This document shows, piece by piece, positions 48,101 through 59,684 of a DNA stretch of 64,000 nt. Origin of the DNA: Azorinus chamasolen (lineage: Eukaryota > Mollusca > Bivalvia > Cardiida > Solecurtidae); the NCBI GenBank assembly GCA_963576725.1, contig OY755242.1:58076480-58140479 (forward strand), written 5' to 3'. Under the pieces are notes generated by a model. It did not search any database and was not told the DNA's origin. It worked only from the letters and a program-made list of their open reading frames with translations. Position numbers and translations under genes: made by a program. Each line of letters opens with the position of its first letter. Position 1 is the stretch's first letter.

Positions 48101-51100
48101 GACCAGAGAGACATAGGCATCTTGCACACCATTTAAGTCAGGTGACCAGGGAGACCTAGACAACTTGTACACCATTTAAGTCAGGTGACCAGAGAGGCCT
48201 AGAATAGCCCAATATGACCGAAAAACTTGTACACCAATTAAGCCGTGTGACCAGGGAGACCTAGAATAGCTTTATAGTACAACACAATTTGCACACCATT
48301 TCAGTCAGGTGACAAGGGGGGGGGGGGGTAGACAACTTGTACACCATTTAAGTCAGGTGACCAGAGAGACATAGACATCTTGCACAATATTTAAGTCAGG
48401 TGACCAGAGAGACATAGAATAGCTCAATAGGACCGAAAAACTTGTACACCAATTAAGCCGTGTGACCAGGGAGACCTAGAATAGCTTTATAGTACAACAC
48501 AATTTGCACACCATTTCAGTCAGGTGACAAGGGGGGGGGGGGGGGTAGGCAACTTGCACACCATTTAAGTCAGGTGACCAGAGATACATAGAATAGCTCC
48601 ATAGGATCTAAACACGTGTACATAATTTAAGTCAGGTGAGCAGGGAGACCTAGAATAGCTCTATAGTACAAAACAATTTGTACACCATTTACGTCAGGTG
48701 ACCAGAGAGACCTCGAATACCTCTATAAGACAGAAAAAATGTACACTATTTAATTCAGGCGACTAGAGAGACCTACAATAGCTCCATAGAACCGAAACAC
48801 TTGTACACCATTTAAGTCAGGTGACCAGGGAGACCTAGACAACTTGCACACCATTTAAGACAGGTGACCAGAGAGACCTAGGCATCTTGCACACCATTTA
48901 AGTCAGGTGACCAGTGAGACATAGAACAGCTCCATAGGACAGAAAAACTTGTACACCATTTAAGTTAGGTGACTAGAGAAACATAGAACAGCTCCATAGG
49001 ATCTAAAACTTGTACACCATTTAAGTCAGGTGAGCAGGGAGACCTAGAATAGCTTCACAGGACCGAAAAACTTGTACACCGTTTAAGTCAGGTGACCAGG
49101 GAGGCCTAGAATAGCCCAATAGGATAGAAAAACTTGTACACCATTTAAGTCAGGTGACCAGAGAGACCTAGACACCTTGAACACCATTTAAGTCAGGTGA
49201 CCAGAGAGACATAGAACAGCTCCATAGGACAGACAAACTTGTACACCATTTAAGTCAGGTGACCAGATAGACATAGACATCTTGCACACTATTTAAGTCA
49301 GGTGACCAGAGAGAAATAGGAATCTTGCACACCATTTAAGTCAGGTGACCAGGGAGACCTGGACAACTTGCACACCATTTAAGTCAGGTGACCAGAGAGG
49401 CCTAGAATAGCCCAATAGGACACAAAACTTGTACACCATTTAAGTCAGGTGACCAGAGAGATCTAGGCATCTTGCACACCATTTACGTCAGGTGACCAGA
49501 GAGACATAGAACAGCTCCATAGGACAGAAAAAACTTGTACACTATTTAAGTCAGGTGACCAGAGAGACATAGACATCTTGCACACTATTTAAGTCGGGTG
49601 ACCAGAGAGACATAGACATCTTGCATACCATTTCAGTCAGGTGACCAGGGAGACCTAGACAACTTGTACACCATTTAAGTCAGGTGACGAGAGAGGCCTA
49701 GAATAGCCCAATATGACCGAAAAACTTGTACACCATTTAAGTCAGGTGACTAGAGAAACCTAGAATAGCTCCATGGGATCTAAAACTTGTACACCGTTTA
49801 AGTCAGGTGAGCAGGGAGACCTAGAATAGCTTCATAGGACCGACAAACGTGCACACCGTTTAAGTCAGGTGACCAGGGAGACACATAATAGCTCAATAGT
49901 TCAACACAATTTGCACACCATTTAAGTCAGGTGACCAGGGAGATCTAGATAACTTGCACACCATATAAGTCAGGTGACTAGAGAGGCATAGAATAGCTCA
50001 ATAGGACCGAAAAACTTGTACACCAATTAAGTCGTGTGACCAGGGAGACATGGAATAGCTTTATAGTACAACACAATTTGCACACCATTTCAGTCAGGTG
50101 ACAAGGGGGGGGGGGGGGTAGGCAACTTGCACACCATTTAAGTCAGGTGACCAGATATACATAGAATAGCTCCATAGGATCTAAACACGTGTACATAATT
50201 TAAGTCAGGTGAGCAGGGAGACCTAGAATAGCTCTATAGTACAAAACAATTTGTACACCATTTACGTCAGGTGACCAGAGAGACCTCGAATACCTCTATA
50301 AGACAGAAAAAATGTACACTATTTAATTCAGGCGACTAGAGAGACCTACAATAGCTCCATAGAACCGAAACACTTGTACACCATTTAAGTCAGGTGACCA
50401 GGGAGACCTAGACAACTTGCACACCATTTAAGACAGGTGACCAGAGAGACCTAGGCATCTTGCACACCATTTAAGTCAGGTGACCAGTGAGACATAGAAC
50501 AGCTCCATAGGACAGAAAAACTTGTACACCATTTAAGTTAGGTGACTAGAGAAACATAGAACAGCTCCATAGGATCTAAAACTTGTACACAATTTAAGTC
50601 AGGTGAGCAGGGAGACCTAGAATAGCTTCACAGGACCGAAAAACTTGTACACCGTTTAAGTCAGGTGACCAGGGAGGCCTAGAATAGCCCAATAGGATAG
50701 AAAAACTTGTACACCATTTAAGTCCGGTGACCAGAGAGACCTAGACACCTTGAACACCATTTAAGTCAGGTGACCAGAGAGACATAGAACAGCTCCATAG
50801 GACAGACACACTTGTACACCATTTAAGTCAGGTGACCAGATAGACATAGACATCTTGCACACTATTTAAGTCAGGTGACCAGAGAGAAATAGGCATCTTG
50901 CACACCATTTAAGTCAGGTGACCAGGGAGACCTGGACAACTTGCACACCATTTAAGTCAGGTGACCAGAGAGGCCTAGAATAGCCCAATAGGACACAAAA
51001 CTTGTACACCATTTAAGTCAGGTGACCAGAGAGATCTAGGCATCTTGCACACCATTTACGTCAGGTGACCAGAGAGACATAGAACAGCTCCATAGGACAG

Positions 51101-51724
51101 AAAAAACTTGTACACTATTTAAGTCAGGTGACCAGAGAGACATAGACATCTTGCACACTATTTAAGTCGGGTGACCAGAGAGACATAGACATCTTGCATA
51201 CCATTTCAGTCAGGTGACCAGGGAGACCTGGACAACTTGTACACCATTTAAGTCAGGTGACGAGAGAGGCCTAGAATAGCCCAATATGACCGAAAAACTT
51301 GTACACCATTTAAGTCAGGTGACTAGAGAAACCTAGAATAGCTCCATGGGATCTAAAACTTGTACACCGTTTAAGTCAGGTGAGCAGGGAGACCTAGAAT
51401 AGCTTCATAGGACCGACAAACGTGCACACCGTTTAAGTCAGGTGACCAGGGAGACACATAATAGCTCAATAGTTCAACACAATTTGCACACCATTTAAGT
51501 CAGGTGACCAGGGAGATCTAGATAACTTGCACACCATATAAGTCAGGTGACTAGAGAGGCATAGAATAGCTCAATAGGACCGAAAAACTTGTACACCAAT
51601 TAAGTCGTGTGACCAGGGAGACCTGGAATAGCTTTATAGTACAACACAATTTGCACACCATTTAAGTCAGGTGACAACGGGGACCTAGACAACTTGCACA
51701 CATTTAAGTCAGGTGACCAGAGAG
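45158..51724 (+). repeat. Satellite 1, left arm (62-bp unit, forward)
   Basis: The consensus unit is CTTGTACACCATTTAAGTCA, GGTGACCAGAGAGACCTAGA and ATAGCTCCATAGGACCGAAA-AA, about 62 bp. Shorter units of about 43 bp (CTTGCACACCATTTAAGTCA, GGTGACCAGAGAGACCTAGA-CAA) are mixed in. Larger blocks are duplicated at about 1.13-1.18 kb: poly-G variants at 47180/48310 and 47395/48528, and a further copy at about 50101. A block of about 1.57 kb repeats from about 48.9 to 51.7 kb. The first 300 bp are divergent and contain non-satellite sequence (45205-45410). Confidence 0.9.
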
Positions 51725-51741
51725 ACTCTCTGGTCACCTGA
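51709..51741. repeat. 33-bp perfect palindrome at the satellite 1 orientation switch
   Basis: TCAGGTGACCAGAGAG, one central A, then CTCTCTGGTCACCTGA. Left of it all units are forward; right of it all are reverse. Confidence 0.95.
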
Positions 51742-54700
51742 TCAAATGGTGTACAAGTTTTTCGGTCCTATGGAGCAATTCTAGGTGACTTCTACCACCT
51801 GACTTAAATGGTGTATAAGTTTTTTGGTCCTGCGGAGCTGATTCTAGGTCTACCTGGTCACGTGACTTAAATGGTGTACGATGTTTTCGGTCCTATAAAG
51901 CTATTCTAGGTCTCCCTGGTCACCTGATTTAAGTGGTGTACTTTTTTGTCCTGTGTAGCTATTCTAGGCATCCCTGATCACCTGACTTAAATGGTGTACA
52001 ACATTTTCGGTTTAATGGAGCTATTCTAGGTCTCTCTGGTCACCAGCCTAATTGTGTACAAGTTTGTTCGGTCCTATGGAGTTATTCTAGATCTCTCTGG
52101 TCACCTGACTTAAATGGTGTACAAGTTTTCGGTCCTTTGGAGCAATTTATAGGTCTCTCCTATCACTTGACTTAAATGGTGTACAAGGTTTTTGGTTCTG
52201 TGGAGCTGGTTCTAGGTCTACCTGGTCACGTGACTTAAAGGGTGTACAATGTTTTCGGTCCTTTAAAGCCATTCTAGGTCTCCCTTGTCACCTGACTTAA
52301 ATGGTGTACATTTATTTTGGTCCTGTTGAGCTATTCCAGGCATCCCTGGTCACCTGACTTAAATGGTGTACAATATTTTCGGTTTAATGGAGCTATTCTA
52401 GGTCACTCTGGTCACCTGACTTAAATGGTGTACAAGTTTGTTCGGTCCTATGGAGTTATTCTAGATCTCCCTGATCACCTGACTTAAATGGTGTACACGT
52501 TTTTTCGGCCCTATGGAGCTATTTTAGGTCTCTTTGGTCACCTGAATTAAATGTAGTGCAAATTGTCTAGGTCTCTCTGGTCACCTGACTTAAATGGTGT
52601 ACAAGTTTTTCGGTCCTATGGAGTAATTCTATGTCTCTCCTATCACCTGACTTAAATGGTGTACAAGTGTTTTGGTTCTGTGGAGCTGATTCTAGGTCTA
52701 CCTGGTCACATGACTTAAAGGGTGTACAATGTTTTCAGTCCTATAAAGCTATTCTAGGTCTCCCTGGTCACATGACTTCAGTGGTGTACTTTTTGTCCTG
52801 TGTAGCTATTCTAGGCATCCCTGATCACCTGACTTAAATGGTGTACAACATTTTCGGTTTAATGGAGCTATTCTAGGTATCACTGGTCACCAGCCTAATT
52901 GTGTACAAGTTTGTTCGGTCCTATGGAGTTATTCTAGATCTCTCTGGTCACCTGACTTAAATGATGTACAAGTTTTCGGTCCTTTGGAGCAATTTATAGG
53001 TCTCTCCTATCACCTGACTTAAATGGTGTACAAGTTTTTTGGTTCTATGGAGCTGATTCTAGGTCTACCTGGTCACGTGACTTAAAGGGTGTACAATGTT
53101 TTCGGTCCTATAAAGCTATTCTAGGTCTCCCTTGTCACCTGACTTAAATGGTGTACATTTATTTTGGTCCTGTTGAGCTATTCTAGGCATCCCTGGTCAC
53201 CTGACTTAAATGGTGTACAATATTTTCGGTTTAATGGAGCTATTCTAGGTCTCTCTGGTCACCTGACTTAAATGGTGTACAAGTTTGTTCGGTCCTATGG
53301 AGCTATTCTAGGTCTCTCTGGTCACCTGAATTAAATGGAGTGCAAATTGTCTAGGTCTCTCTGGTCACCTGACTTAAATGGTGTACAAGTTTTTCGGTCC
53401 TATGGAGCAATTCTAGGTCTCTCCTATCACCTGACTTAAATGGTGTACAAGAGTTTTGGTTCTGTGGAGCTGATTCTAGGTCTACCTGGTCACGTGACTT
53501 AAAGGGTGTACAATGTTTTCAGTCCTATAAAGCTATTCTATGTCTCCCTGGTCACCTGACTTAAATGGTGTACATTTATTTTGGTCCTGTGGAGCTATTC
53601 TAGGCATCCCTGGTCGCCTGACTTAAATGGTGTACAATATTTTCGGTTTAATGGAGCTATTGTAGGTCTCTCTGGTCACCTGACTTAAATGGTGTACAAT
53701 GTTTTCGGTCCTATGGAGCTATTATAGATCTCCCTGGTCACCTGGCTTAAACGGTGTACACGTTTTTCGGCCCTATGGAGCTATTCTAGGTCTCTCTGGT
53801 CACCTGAATTAAATGGAGTGCAAATTGTCTAGCTCTCTCGTCACCTGACTTAAATGGTGTACAAGTTTTTCGGTCCTATGGAGCAATTCTAGGTGACTTC
53901 TATCACCTGACTTAAATGGTGTATAAGTTTTTTGGTCCTGCGGAGCTGATTCTAGGTCTACCTGGTCACGTGACTTAAATGGTGTACGATGTTTTCGGTC
54001 CTATAAAGCTATTCTAGGTCTCCCTGGTCACCTGATTTAAGTGGTGTACTTTTTTGTCCTGTGTAGCTATTCTAGGCATCCCTGATCACCTGACTTAAAT
54101 GGTGTACAACATTTTCGGTTTAATGGAGCTATTCTAGGTCTCTCTGGTCACCAGCCTAATTGTGTACAAGTTTGTTCGGTCCTATGGAGTTATTCTAGAT
54201 CTCTCTGGTCACCTGACTTAAATGGTGTACAAGTTTTCGGTCCTTTGGAGCAATTTATAGGTCTCTCCTATCACTTGACTTAAATGGTGTACAAGGTTTT
54301 TGGTTCTGTGGAGCTGGTTCTAGGTCTACCTGGTCACGTGACTTAAAGGGTGTACAATGTTTTCGGTCCTTTAAAGCCATTCTAGGTCTCCCTTGTCACC
54401 TGACTTAAATGGTGTACATTTATTTTGGTCCTGTTGAGCTATTCCAGGCATCCCTGGTCACCTGACTTAAATGGTGTACAATATTTTCGGTTTAATGGAG
54501 CTATTCTAGGTCACTCTGGTCACCTGACTTAAATGGTGTACAAGTTTGTTCGGTCCTATGGAGTTATTCTAGATCTCCCTGATCACCTGACTTAAATGGT
54601 GTACACGTTTTTTCGGCCCTATGGAGCTATTTTAGGTCTCTTTGGTCACCTGAATTAAATGTAGTGCAAATTGTCTAGGTCTCTCTGGTCACCTGACTTA

Positions 54701-57505
54701 AATGGTGTACAAGTTTTTCGGTCCTATGGAGTAATTCTATGTCTCTCCTATCACCTGACTTAAATGGTGTACAAGTGTTTTGGTTCTGTGGAGCTGATTC
54801 TAGGTCTACCTGGTCACATGACTTAAAGGGTGTACAATGTTTTCAGTCCTATAAAGCTATTCTAGGTCTCCCTGGTCACATGACTTCAGTGGTGTACTTT
54901 TTGTCCTGTGTAGCTATTCTAGGCATCCCTGATCACCTGACTTAAATGGTGTACAACATTTTCGGTTTAATGGAGCTATTCTAGGTATCACTGGTCACCA
55001 GCCTAATTGTGTACAAGTTTGTTCGGTCCTATGGAGTTATTCTAGATCTCTCTGGTCACCTGACTTAAATGATGTACAAGTTTTCGGTCCTTTGGAGCAA
55101 TTTATAGGTCTCTCCTATCACCTGACTTAAATGGTGTACAAGTTTTTTGGTTCTATGGAGCTGATTCTAGGTCTACCTGGTCACGTGACTTAAAGGGTGT
55201 ACAATGTTTTCGGTCCTATAAAGCTATTCTAGGTCTCCCTTGTCACCTGACTTAAATGGTGTACATTTATTTTGGTCCTGTTGAGCTATTCTAGGCATCC
55301 CTGGTCACCTGACTTAAATGGTGTACAATATTTTCGGTTTAATGGAGCTATTCTAGGTCTCTCTGGTCACCTGACTTAAATGGTGTACAAGTTTGTTCGG
55401 TCCTATGGAGCTATTCTAGGTCTCTCTGGTCACCTGAATTAAATGGAGTGCAAATTGTCTAGGTCTCTCTGGTCACCTGACTTAAATGGTGTACAAGTTT
55501 TTCGGTCCTATGGAGCAATTCTAGGTCTCTCCTATCACCTGACTTAAATGGTGTACAAGAGTTTTGGTTCTGTGGAGCTGATTCTAGGTCTACCTGGTCA
55601 CGTGACTTAAAGGGTGTACAATGTTTTCAGTCCTATAAAGCTATTCTATGTCTCCCTGGTCACCTGACTTAAATGGTGTACATTTATTTTGGTCCTGTGG
55701 AGCTATTCTAGGCATCCCTGGTCGCCTGACTTAAATGGTGTACAATATTTTCGGTTTAATGGAGCTATTGTAGGTCTCTCTGGTCACCTGACTTAAATGG
55801 TGTACAATGTTTTCGGTCCTATGGAGCTATTATAGATCTCCCTGGTCACCTGGCTTAAACGGTGTACACGTTTTTCGGCCCTATGGAGCTATTCTAGGTC
55901 TCTCTGGTCACCTGAATTAAATGGAGTGCAAATTGTCTAGCTCTCTCGTCACCTGACTTAAATGGTGTACAAGTTTTTCGGTCCTATGGAGCAATTCTAG
56001 GTGACTTCTATCACCTGACTTAAATGGTGTATAAGTTTTTTGGTCCTGCGGAGCTGATTCTAGGTCTACCTGGTCACGTGACTTAAATGGTGTACGATGT
56101 TTTCGGTCCTATAAAGCTATTCTAGGTCTCCCTGGTCACCTGATTTAAGTGGTGTACTTTTTTGTCCTGTGTAGCTATTCTAGGCATCCCTGATCACCTG
56201 ACTTAAATGGTGTACAACATTTTCGGTTTAATGGAGCTATTCTAGGTCTCTCTGGTCACCAGCCTAATTGTGTACAAGTTTGTTCGGTCCTATGGAGTTA
56301 TTCTAGATCTCTCTGGTCACCTGACTTAAATGGTGTACAAGTTTTCGGTCCTTTGGAGCAATTTATAGGTCTCTCCTATCACTTGACTTAAATGGTGTAC
56401 AAGGTTTTTGGTTCTGTGGAGCTGGTTCTAGGTCTACCTGGTCACGTGACTTAAAGGGTGTACAATGTTTTCGGTCCTTTAAAGCCATTCTAGGTCTCCC
56501 TTGTCACCTGACTTAAATGGTGTACATTTATTTTGGTCCTGTTGAGCTATTCCAGGCATCCCTGGTCACCTGACTTAAATGGTGTACAATATTTTCGGTT
56601 TAATGGAGCTATTCTAGGTCACTCTGGTCACCTGACTTAAATGGTGTACAAGTTTGTTCGGTCCTATGGAGTTATTCTAGATCTCCCTGATCACCTGACT
56701 TAACTGGTGTACACGTTTTTTCGGCCCTATGGAGCTATTTTAGGTCTCCCTGGTCGCCTGACTTAAATGGTGTACAATATTTTCGGTTTAATGGAGCTAT
56801 TGTAGGTCTCTCTGGTCACCTGACTTAAATGGTGTACAATGTTTTCGGTCCTATGGAGCTATTATAGATCTCCCTGGTCACCTGGCTTAAACGGTGTACA
56901 CGTTTTTCGGCCCTATGGAGCTATTCTAGGTCTCTCTGGGCACCTGAATTAAATGGAGTGCAAATTGTCTAGCTCTCTCGTCACCTGACTTAAATGGTGT
57001 ACAAGTTTTTCGGTCCTATGGAGCAATTCTAGGTCTCTCCTATCACCTGACTTAAATGGTGTACAAGTGTTTTGGTTCTGTGGAGCTGATTCTATGGGTA
57101 CCTGGTCACGTGACTTAAAGGGCGTAGCCTACAATGTTTTCGGTCCTATAAAGCTATTCTGGGTCTCCCTGGTCACCTGACTTAAATGGTGTACATTTAT
57201 TTTGGTCCTGTGTAGCTATTCTAGGCACCCCTGGTCACCTAACTTAAATGGTGTACAATATTTTCGGTTTAATGGAGCTATTCTATGTCTCTCTGGTCAG
57301 CTGACTTAAATGGTGTACAATATTTTCGGTTTAATGGAGCTATTCTAGGCCTCTTCTATCACCTGACTTAAATTGTGTACAAGTTTTTTGGTCCTGCGGA
57401 GCTGATTCTAGGTCTACCTGGTCACCTGACTTAAATGGTGTACAATGTTTTCGGTCCTATAAAGCTATTCTAGGGTTTTCGGTCCTATGGAGCAATTCTA
57501 GGTGA
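51726..57505 (-). repeat. Satellite 1, right arm (reverse units, 2108-bp higher-order repeat)
   Basis: The units are reverse complements of the left-arm unit. GAGCAATTCTAGGTGACTTC occurs at about 51773, 53881 and 55989, giving an exact 2108-bp higher-order period of nearly identical copies; the third copy changes at about 56740. Many units carry GGTCACGTGACTTAAA (with the CACGTG palindrome), which the left arm does not show as a common variant. ORFs here are identical between copies but are satellite translations. Confidence 0.92.
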
Positions 57506-57899
57506 TGTCTGTATTCCAATGACTAAGTGAGGATAATACCAATGTCTAAATATCCGGTACCGCTCGGTACCGATCGCTCTTTAGCGACATTGTTTACGAC
57601 ATTGAAATATTTTTATTTGTAAAATAAATGTATAAAAATAATTTTTTATGACATTACCTCAAATAAATGTAATTTGTCGGCCAGATTCTTAATGCATTTC
57701 ACAAGAAGTTTGTTAAATTTGTGCAACCGCCCTATGAAAACAAGTTCTTCTTCTTTAAATAAACAATACTCCTTCAAAATTGAAGATTATGTATTGACGC
57801 TTGAATAAAATTTCGGGTGTATAATATATAAGCTTCAGTCAGAAGTGAAATAGTGCTAAAATAAAAGTCAGGTTTAAAACTATATACACTGATTGCTGT
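57506..57899. other. AT-rich spacer between satellite 1 and the LINE relic
   Basis: No gene or repeat is recognised. GGTACCGCTCGGTACCGATC (57557-57576) holds two GGTACC sites. Confidence 0.45.
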
Positions 57900-58135
57900 T
57901 TATACTGAAGAGATTATTGACATAACAACAGGCACAGTGACAATTGTTTTGGAATTGTCGACTGTACCTGCTTCATGGGCGGTGAGGGGCAACATGTTCC
58001 ACTGACAGATAGTTCTCGGAAAGAATGAATACTTGTATGAATCCTTAGATGTGCTGATTTGTCTATATGAATATGGGTTGGTGTTTCGAGTTCTTATATT
58101 ACCTGTGGAGGGTATCAAGAGGCTGTTTTCAGGGT
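57900..58135 (-). pseudogene. LINE reverse-transcriptase C-terminal remnant
   Basis: The minus frame reads NPYSYRQISTSKDSYKYSFF then PRTICQWNMLP. The YKYSFFPRTI-x-WN-x-LP signature is typical of the C-terminal end of non-LTR retrotransposon reverse transcriptases. Only about 75 residues remain, ending at a stop near 57900. The catalytic part is absent. The frame opens upstream through PENSLLIPS without a clear start, as expected for a truncated copy. Confidence 0.75.
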
Positions 58136-58185
58136 AGATAGCGACTATTTGATGGACAATTTTATATAATGATACATGGATAACT

Positions 58186-59466
58186 CCCCTATACAGCCTA
58201 CAGGCAGGATTCCAATGACTAACTCACCATAGGCCGAATTCCAATGGATAAGTCACCTGAACCGCATACAGGCAGGATTCCAATGAATAACTCACCTGTA
58301 AAGGCCATATGCCGAATTCCAATGGATAAGTCACCTGTACAGCCTACAGGCAGGATTCCAATGAATAACTCACCTATACAGGCCATAGACCGAATTCCAA
58401 TGCATAACTCCCTTATATAGCCTACAGGCAGGATTCCAATGAATAACTCACCTGTACAGGCCATGGGCCGAATTCCAATGGATAAGTCACCTAAACCGCC
58501 TACAGGCATGATTCCAATGACTAACTCACCTGTAAAGGCCATAGGCCGAATTCCAATGGATAAGTCACCTGTACAGGCCATAGGCCGAATTCCAATGGAT
58601 AAATCACCTATACAGCCAACATATAGGATTCCAGTGAATAACTCACCTGTACAGGCCATAGGCCGAATTCCAATGGATAACTCCCCTATATAGCATACAG
58701 GCAGGATTCCAATGAATAACTCACCTGTACAGGCCATCAGGCCGAATTCCAATAGATAAGGCACCTAAACCGCCTACAGGCAGGATTCCAATGAATAACT
58801 CACCTGTATAGGCCATAGACCGAATTCCAATGGATAAGTTACCCGTACGCCCTAAATGCATGTTTCCAATGCATAACACATTTGTACAGCCCATAGACCG
58901 AATTCCAATAACTGGCTTACCTGTACAGGCCATAGACCGACTTCCAATGGATAACTCACCTATATGGCTTGAATGCAGGATTCCAATGAATAACTCACCT
59001 GTACCGGCCATAGACCGAATTCCAATGGATAAGTCACCTAATCCGCCTACATGCAGGATTCAAATGACTAACTCACCTGTACAGGCCATAGGCCGAATTC
59101 CAATGGATAAGTCATCTAAACCGCATACGGGCAGGATTCCAATGACTAACTCACCTGTATAGGCCATAGACCGAATTCCAATGGATAAGTCACCTAAACC
59201 GCCTACAGGCGGGAATTCCAATGAATAACTCACCTGTAAAGGCCATATGCCGAATACCAATGGATAATTCACCTGTACAGGCCATAGGCCGAATTCCAAT
59301 GGATAACTCACCTATATAGCCTACAGACAGGATTCCAATGACTAACTCACCGGTATAGGCCATAGACCGAATTCCAATGGATAACTCACCTGTTCAGGCC
59401 ATAGACCGAATTCCAATGGATAACTCCCCGATACAGCATACAGGCAGGATTCCAATCAATAACTGA
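58186..59466 (+). repeat. Satellite 2, left arm (39-bp unit, forward)
   Basis: The unit is GAATTCCAATGGATAACTCA then CCTGTACAGGCCATAGACC, 39 bp, alternating with a variant GATTCCAATGAATAACTCA ... CCTACAGGCAG to make a 78-bp dimer. As 39 is divisible by 3 and the unit lacks stops in some frames, long ORFs exist on both strands (for example the minus ORF 58219-58764). Confidence 0.92.
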
Positions 59467-59539
59467 GGCAAGAAATGACATACATTACTTTTGAGACCTT
59501 GCAGCCCACATATGACCTTTTGGAAATGAAATGACACTA

Positions 59540-59684
59540 TTAACCCATTACCTCATAGGCTATTTTAGATAAAACCTCTTTGAATAAATCTAACGAAAAG
59601 GAGTATTAACTAGAGAAAAGGAAAAGTGCAGAATTTTGTAGTTTGAAACCATTGTGATAAATAGAGCATTTGTTCCTATAGGAA
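59540..59684. mobile_element. Half of a family-B MITE at the satellite 2 orientation switch
   Basis: It starts TTAACCCATTACCTCATAGG and runs to the hairpin tip GCATTTGTTCCTATAGGA, where satellite sequence (ACAGGTGAGTTATTCACTGG) begins at once. The right half of the MITE is absent. Confidence 0.85.

Noticed and set aside
52631..54945. Two identical 68-codon ORFs 2108 bp apart
   Set aside because: They are the same satellite 1 block repeated; the ORF is a by-product of the higher-order repeat.
45158..57505. CRISPR-like regular repeats
   Set aside because: Units are contiguous and similar along their whole length, with no unique spacers, in a eukaryotic context.
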